64,000 nucleotides of DNA from an uncultured Flavobacteriales bacterium. Lineage in GTDB: Bacteria; Bacteroidota; Bacteroidia; Flavobacteriales_G; Salibacteraceae. Of this stretch, positions 59,827-64,000 are shown in pieces (position 1 is the first letter of the stretch; every line of letters starts with the position of its first letter). A program made the position numbers and the translations under genes. The notes below the pieces were generated by a model, which did not search any database, had not been told where the DNA came from, and saw nothing but the letters and a program-made list of their open reading frames with translations. The stretch spans positions 124,001 through 188,000 of the forward strand of contig CAJQLE010000004.1 of the NCBI GenBank assembly GCA_905479105.1, in the 5' to 3' direction.

Positions 59827-60957
59827 TTATTCCAAAGGTAACAGAAGCTTGTTGTAAAGCTCAATGTAATTCGGTAAGATTTGAGGAAGGCTAAATTTCT
59901 CAGCTTGCAGAAGAGCTTGCTTTTTAAACTTGGTCATTAACTCCTTGCTTTCTAGTAGTTTCAGTGCATTGTTGGTCATTTCAGTAGTGTTTCCAACATC
60001 ACTTATAAATCCTGAATAGCCATTTTGGTTAACCTCAGGAAGTCCTCCAGAATTACTTGAAATTACCGGCATTCCTGCTGCCATCGCTTCTAACGCTGCT
60101 AGTCCAAAACTTTCTGTTTCAGAAGGAAGAATAAATAAGTCTCCATTCATCAAAACTTGCTCAACGTCCTTTGTCTTTCCTAAAAAGTGAATGTCACTGC
60201 AAATGCCTAGTTGTCGACACATTTGCTCAACATTATAACGTTCTGGTCCGTCACCGACTAAAAGTAAAACAGCGTTTAATTTTTCTCGAACTCCAGCGAA
60301 AACTTTTACAACGTCTTCAACACGTTTTACTTTTCTGAAATTCGAAACATGCATCAAAATTGGCTGCCCTTTGGGTGCATATCTTTTTTTAATGCTATTG
60401 GGTTTTAAACCTTCATAACGGGTAAGGTTTATGAAGTTTGGAATTACATTAATAAAGCGATTTACATCAAAATGTGTGTTTGTGTCATTTTTCAAGCTTT
60501 CAGAAACAGCAGTGACTGCGTCACTCTTATTGATCGCAAAAGTGATTACTGATTCAAAGGAAGCATCCCTGCCTAAAAGACTGATGTCAGTGCCGTGAAG
60601 TGTGCATACAATAGGCAGATTTATCCCTTCTTCTTTTAGGATTTGCTTTGCCATGTATGCAGCTGATGCATGGGGAATTGCATAATGAACATGCAATAAA
60701 TCAAGTTTTTCGTTCTTTACAACACTCACGAGCTTTGAGGTGAGGACTAGCTCATAGGGAGAATAATCAAAAAGAGGATAGTCTCGAACTACTACTTCGT
60801 GGTAAAAAACATTCTCAGCTAATAAGTCTAATCGAACAGGTTGCGAATAGCTAATAAAATGGACTTGATGGCCAAGAGCGGCCATTTCTATTCCAAGCTC
60901 CGTGGCTACAACACCACTTCCACCATAAGTGGGGTAACAAACTATTCCGATCCTCAT
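59827..60957 (-). CDS. bshA: N-acetyl-alpha-D-glucosaminyl L-malate synthase
   Basis: First enzyme of bacillithiol synthesis, a GT4 transferase joining GlcNAc to L-malate. The start MRIGIVCYPTYGGSGVVATEL is diagnostic for BshA; further FISYSQPVRLD, LHVHYAIPHASAAYMAKQIL, TLHGTDISLLG and the donor site PSETESFGLAALEAMAAG. Length (376) is normal. bshB and bshC are not in this window. A Cys-rich lipoprotein gene follows at 27 bases. Confidence 0.95.
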   Translation of the reverse strand: MRIGIVCYPTYGGSGVVATELGIEMAALGHQVHFISYSQPVRLDLLAENVFYHEVVVRDYPLFDYSPYELVLTSKLVSVVKNEKLDLLHVHYAIPHASAAYMAKQILKEEGINLPIVCTLHGTDISLLGRDASFESVITFAINKSDAVTAVSESLKNDTNTHFDVNRFINVIPNFINLTRYEGLKPNSIKKRYAPKGQPILMHVSNFRKVKRVEDVVKVFAGVREKLNAVLLLVGDGPERYNVEQMCRQLGICSDIHFLGKTKDVEQVLMNGDLFILPSETESFGLAALEAMAAGMPVISSNSGGLPEVNQNGYSGFISDVGNTTEMTNNALKLLESKELMTKFKKQALLQAEKFSLPQILPNYIELYNKLLLPLE

Positions 60958-61027
60958 TTGTGAATTCTACTCAACGCAAAAGAACGACTATTGTTGAGAC
61001 TGAAAGCTTGATTGATGTTAAGATTTA

Positions 61028-63919
61028 TCATTCAACAGCAAGATCTTTCCCATTTTCAATGGCTTTATAAAAAGCATTTTGAATATCAGTTCTGATGTTG
61101 AGTTCTTGAAGCTTTTTATTACCAGCATCAGGATAAATACGGTTAGAAAGGAAAACGAAAACAACGTTTTCACCGGGATCGGCCCAAGTGACTGTTCCAG
61201 TGAAGCCTTGGTGTCCGAAAGCTTCTAAATCTGTACAGCCACATGATGGTCCTGGCGAACGATCTGTTGTTGGTTTATCAAAACCTGCACCTCTTCGGTT
61301 ATCATTTTCACAGAATTGACACTTTGTGTATTCGTCAATTGTTTCTGGTTTGATATACTGTCGCCCCCCGTATACGCCTTTGTTTAAATACATCTGCATT
61401 AAAATTCCGAGATCATTGGCATTTGAAAATAAACCTGCGTGACCTCCAACTCCTCCTAGCATCGCTGCTCCCGGATCATGCACATCACCATGTACCAATT
61501 GATTTCTGAAATTTCTATCGTATTCCGTTGGTGCTATGCGATCTTTGCTGAATTTTTCTAATGGCCGATAACCCATTGTCGATAACCCTAGCGGTTTATA
61601 ATAGGATTGATCTAAGAACTTATCTAGCGGCATTTTACTTTGACTTTCGATGATTCTTAAGGCAAAATAGTATCCAATGTCACTGTACTTGTATTTCTTC
61701 TCAGGGGAGAGTTTGTAATTGAGTATCTGTTGAAACATTTTGTCAGGGTAATCACCTCTTATATAAAACTCGCGCGCCACTCTCAAAGCATATGTTTCGG
61801 ATTGAGCAAGGCTGTAGACATCATATCTTGGAACTCCTTTAGAGATCGTTTTGGTGTAGAATGGAATCCAAGGCGTTAGACCTGCCTGATGCGCCAGTAT
61901 TTCTCTCATTGTGAGTTGCATATAACTCGTAGTATCAACCCATTCAGATAGATAGTCACACAATCTATAGTCTAAATTAAAGCTTCCCTCGTCATTAAGT
62001 TTCATTAATCCAGCCACTGATCCAGCAATCTTTGTGATAGAGGCCAGGTCATATAGGTCACTTTTTAAAACTGCTTTTTCGGTTGAATAAGTATGATATC
62101 CATAAGCTTCATTTTGAACTACAATTCCATCTTTTGCAAACCAAATTTGGCACCCGGGATAAGCCATTTCTGAAATTCCTTTTTTAGCGATAGAATCTAT
62201 TTTTTTCAAATCGAATGAGCTTATGCCAACTTCTTCAGGAATGCCATAGGCCAGTCTAATTTTGTTCGTCTGACTTACACCTTCACTCGTGAAAATGTCG
62301 TCAATATTCCTATTTAATTCTCCCTTAATTGGCCGGCCGCCAAATAATGCTTGAATGCTCAAGTCATCAGAATAATCATTCGAATTATGACCGATTATTG
62401 CTGCGTTTAAGTTAATATCTGTAGATAGAAATCGAAGTGCTTTTGCATTACCATTCCACACCAGCGCTGTGGTTTTCCCAGCAGACACTCTGTCGATTAT
62501 TGACTGGCAATGTTCACTCATTTCAAAGCGCTTTCGCTCAATTTTTTCAAGGCTAGGTTCTGCAATGATTAATGCTAAATTGAATTCGTCAGCATGCTCA
62601 TTATAGCGCTGAAAGTCTGCCTCAAGATTGGCGTAGGTTAATTGAAAGACCTCAGAAGGAGCATATCTAAGTATAAGAGATTCGAGTTGGTCGTTGTTCT
62701 CATTTCCAATTTTAATAAGCGCAATTTTTAATGTATCCAGACCTTCAATTGGAATTAAACCTTTTGAGTTCCTCACCATGACCAAGGCTTCGGAAAACAC
62801 TTGACGATATTTTAGCTCCAATGATCTTTGAATTCTCAAGGAGTCCTGAGAACTGCGAATTTTCTTTTTTCTCTTGAGCCATAATTTTGACTGAAGTACT
62901 TGCTTGCATCGGGTATCAATATCTTCTTCTGTGATCGCTCCTTGATCGAGCAGAGACTCAATTCGATTTATATTTAAATCTAGATCATTATCTATAATAA
63001 AGAGGTCGTTTCCTGCCAAGAAAGCATCAGTAACTCGGTCTTCAATATTGGTCATTCCTCCACAAGTCAAATCTATCCATAAGAGGCCATTGAATCCCAT
63101 TTGCGACCTAATCATATCAATGATTATGGGAGATGCCGAAGCAATCGTATTGAGTGTGCTATCCAAACCTGGAGCGAAGGAGTTTGAAATCATTATTGAT
63201 TGAACACCGCTATTGATTGCAGATTTGAACGGAATGAGATCTGCATTATTCAATGCTCTTCTTTTGGAGTAAATTATTGGAGGTGAAGATTCATAAGCTC
63301 GATTTGTGCTTCCTAAGCCCGGGAAACTACCAGCAACGGTAAGAATACCCGCCATTTTAAAGCCTTCGATTATTGGTAGCGCATTATCGAATACCGATGC
63401 CGCATTATTACCAAGTGACCAGTTACTGGTGTAAGGAGAATCATCGCTTGATTCTATATCTAGCGCTGGACCAATAACAAAATCAAATCCTTTTGCTTGA
63501 AAGGATTCGCCTAAGGAATAAGCATATTCTTTAACTAACTGCTTGTCTTTTATAGCTGCCAATTGAAAAGGAGAAGCAATACTGTAGGCATCATTTAAAC
63601 CTTTGTTATGAATGAGGTCCAATCCAAAAATCAATGGAATATCTGATTTTACAATCTCCTCATTTGACTGATCTTTCAAATCATTTAAGAGATAACCTGA
63701 TGACTGAATTTTACTGTTCTCTGGACTTTTCTTCAAAATGAAGAATTGACCTATTTTTTCTTTTACTGACATCTTGGATAGAAGACTATCTGCTGCGTCA
63801 AGCGTTATGGGCGAAAAAGGTTCGTCTTTATCTGGAAAGGCAGACTTGTCGTTTCCTGAAAAGAAAAGAAGCGTAACAAGCACACCAAGGATTACTACAA
63901 ACTTTCGCTTAAGGATCAT
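61028..63919 (-). CDS. GH3 domain fused to a serine hydrolase (beta-lactamase fold)
   Basis: A 963-residue envelope protein with an N-terminal signal or anchor. Residues 50-350 match the GH3 NagZ-type barrel (ILKKSPEN-like opening, IFGLDLIHNKG), followed by a GH3 C-terminal type domain to about 560. The catalytic loop KHFPGHGDT is GSFPGLGST here, and the SDDL nucleophile segment appears as WIDL, so glycosidase activity is doubtful. The C-terminal serine hydrolase has Ser627-x-x-Lys630 (SITK), Tyr745-Ser-Asp and GHQG, thus an intact active site. The fusion is common in Bacteroidota and presumably acts on peptidoglycan. Confidence 0.88.
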   Translation of the reverse strand: MILKRKFVVILGVLVTLLFFSGNDKSAFPDKDEPFSPITLDAADSLLSKMSVKEKIGQFFILKKSPENSKIQSSGYLLNDLKDQSNEEIVKSDIPLIFGLDLIHNKGLNDAYSIASPFQLAAIKDKQLVKEYAYSLGESFQAKGFDFVIGPALDIESSDDSPYTSNWSLGNNAASVFDNALPIIEGFKMAGILTVAGSFPGLGSTNRAYESSPPIIYSKRRALNNADLIPFKSAINSGVQSIMISNSFAPGLDSTLNTIASASPIIIDMIRSQMGFNGLLWIDLTCGGMTNIEDRVTDAFLAGNDLFIIDNDLDLNINRIESLLDQGAITEEDIDTRCKQVLQSKLWLKRKKKIRSSQDSLRIQRSLELKYRQVFSEALVMVRNSKGLIPIEGLDTLKIALIKIGNENNDQLESLILRYAPSEVFQLTYANLEADFQRYNEHADEFNLALIIAEPSLEKIERKRFEMSEHCQSIIDRVSAGKTTALVWNGNAKALRFLSTDINLNAAIIGHNSNDYSDDLSIQALFGGRPIKGELNRNIDDIFTSEGVSQTNKIRLAYGIPEEVGISSFDLKKIDSIAKKGISEMAYPGCQIWFAKDGIVVQNEAYGYHTYSTEKAVLKSDLYDLASITKIAGSVAGLMKLNDEGSFNLDYRLCDYLSEWVDTTSYMQLTMREILAHQAGLTPWIPFYTKTISKGVPRYDVYSLAQSETYALRVAREFYIRGDYPDKMFQQILNYKLSPEKKYKYSDIGYYFALRIIESQSKMPLDKFLDQSYYKPLGLSTMGYRPLEKFSKDRIAPTEYDRNFRNQLVHGDVHDPGAAMLGGVGGHAGLFSNANDLGILMQMYLNKGVYGGRQYIKPETIDEYTKCQFCENDNRRGAGFDKPTTDRSPGPSCGCTDLEAFGHQGFTGTVTWADPGENVVFVFLSNRIYPDAGNKKLQELNIRTDIQNAFYKAIENGKDLAVE

Positions 63920-63970
63920 ATACTTATTGTTCAGCGTGAAGGTAAGCGAGACTGTGGGTTTAATATAGAA

Positions 63971-64000
63971 ATGGCAGAAGACTTATCCTCAAGCATGTGT
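63971..64000 (+). CDS. Possible start of a gene running off the window
   Basis: An ATG at 63971 opens a frame of ten codons to the edge (MAEDLSSSMC), divergent from the GH3 fusion gene with a 51-base gap. That is too short to identify. Confidence 0.3.
   Translation, partial: MAEDLSSSMC

Noticed and set aside
1-64000. CRISPR arrays, tRNA or rRNA genes, insertion sequences, prophage
   Set aside because: Looked for direct repeats, transposase motifs and clover-leaf sequences in the intergenic gaps; none found by eye.

Overview
This window is a chromosomal segment of a member of the Bacteroidota, most likely a marine Flavobacteriales/Cryomorphaceae-like bacterium. The reasons are two secreted proteins with type IX secretion (T9SS) sorting tails, the MoxR-BatABCDE operon, S46 and S9 peptidases, bacillithiol synthesis (bshA), a GH3/beta-lactamase fusion, DUF349 and GIN-domain proteins, AT-rich sequence, and -7 boxes of the Bacteroidetes type TAnnTTTG. 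Genes are packed tightly on both strands. No stretch over 300 bases lacks a gene, and I see no rRNA, tRNA, CRISPR, insertion sequence or phage gene.

Layout. 1-9.8 kb: the end of a B12-binding radical SAM protein, a VIT1/CCC1 metal transporter facing a divergent NRAMP-like transporter, two small unknown genes, beta-carbonic anhydrase facing a SulP anion transporter, then secreted proteins, PhnA/YjdM and a glycosyltransferase. 9.9-18 kb: a 2OG-Fe(II) oxygenase, epimerase and glycosyltransferase series, gcvT, a secreted zinc phospholipase C/S1-P1-like enzyme, a WD40-pterin dehydratase-thioesterase operon, ispE, and a CpeT-like gene. 18-29.5 kb: a large conserved protein of unknown function, a PKD/T9SS adhesin-like protein, a csaA-TlpA-ATP-grasp operon, a hybrid sensor that has lost its phospho-accepting His, dipeptidyl peptidase IV, a GIN-domain lipoprotein, miaE and a C45 amidohydrolase. 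29.7-34.8 kb: DUF349, a Cys-rich small lipoprotein, a polyprenol-type glycosyltransferase, an alpha/beta hydrolase and ilvE. 34.8-43 kb: a complete moxR-DUF58-membrane protein-batA-batB-batC-batD-batE operon, coupled by short overlaps. 43-50 kb: a MazG-like pyrophosphohydrolase, ribH with a TPR protein, recF-DUF721, an MBOAT/SGNH acyltransferase pair, and an SpmA-SpmB fusion. 50-64 kb: an S46 peptidase, a second T9SS protein, pepE, a MORN protein, a helical-repeat protein, a cluster of Cys-rich small lipoproteins around a MauE-thioredoxin fusion, a Lon-N domain protein, bshA, and a GH3/serine-hydrolase fusion.

The most original signal is a family of four small lipoproteins that share a Cys pattern right after the lipid-anchor Cys. 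Three lie within 3.4 kb. One is in an operon with a membrane MauE-thioredoxin fusion and another is directly downstream of bshA. This suggests an undescribed envelope thiol/disulfide system. Other points to check are a possible orphan small peptide or RNA with its own terminator beside a 15-bp palindrome at the VIT1 start, degenerate active sites in the NRAMP, GH3 and histidine kinase homologues, and five convergent gene pairs that share exactly four bases at their stop codons.
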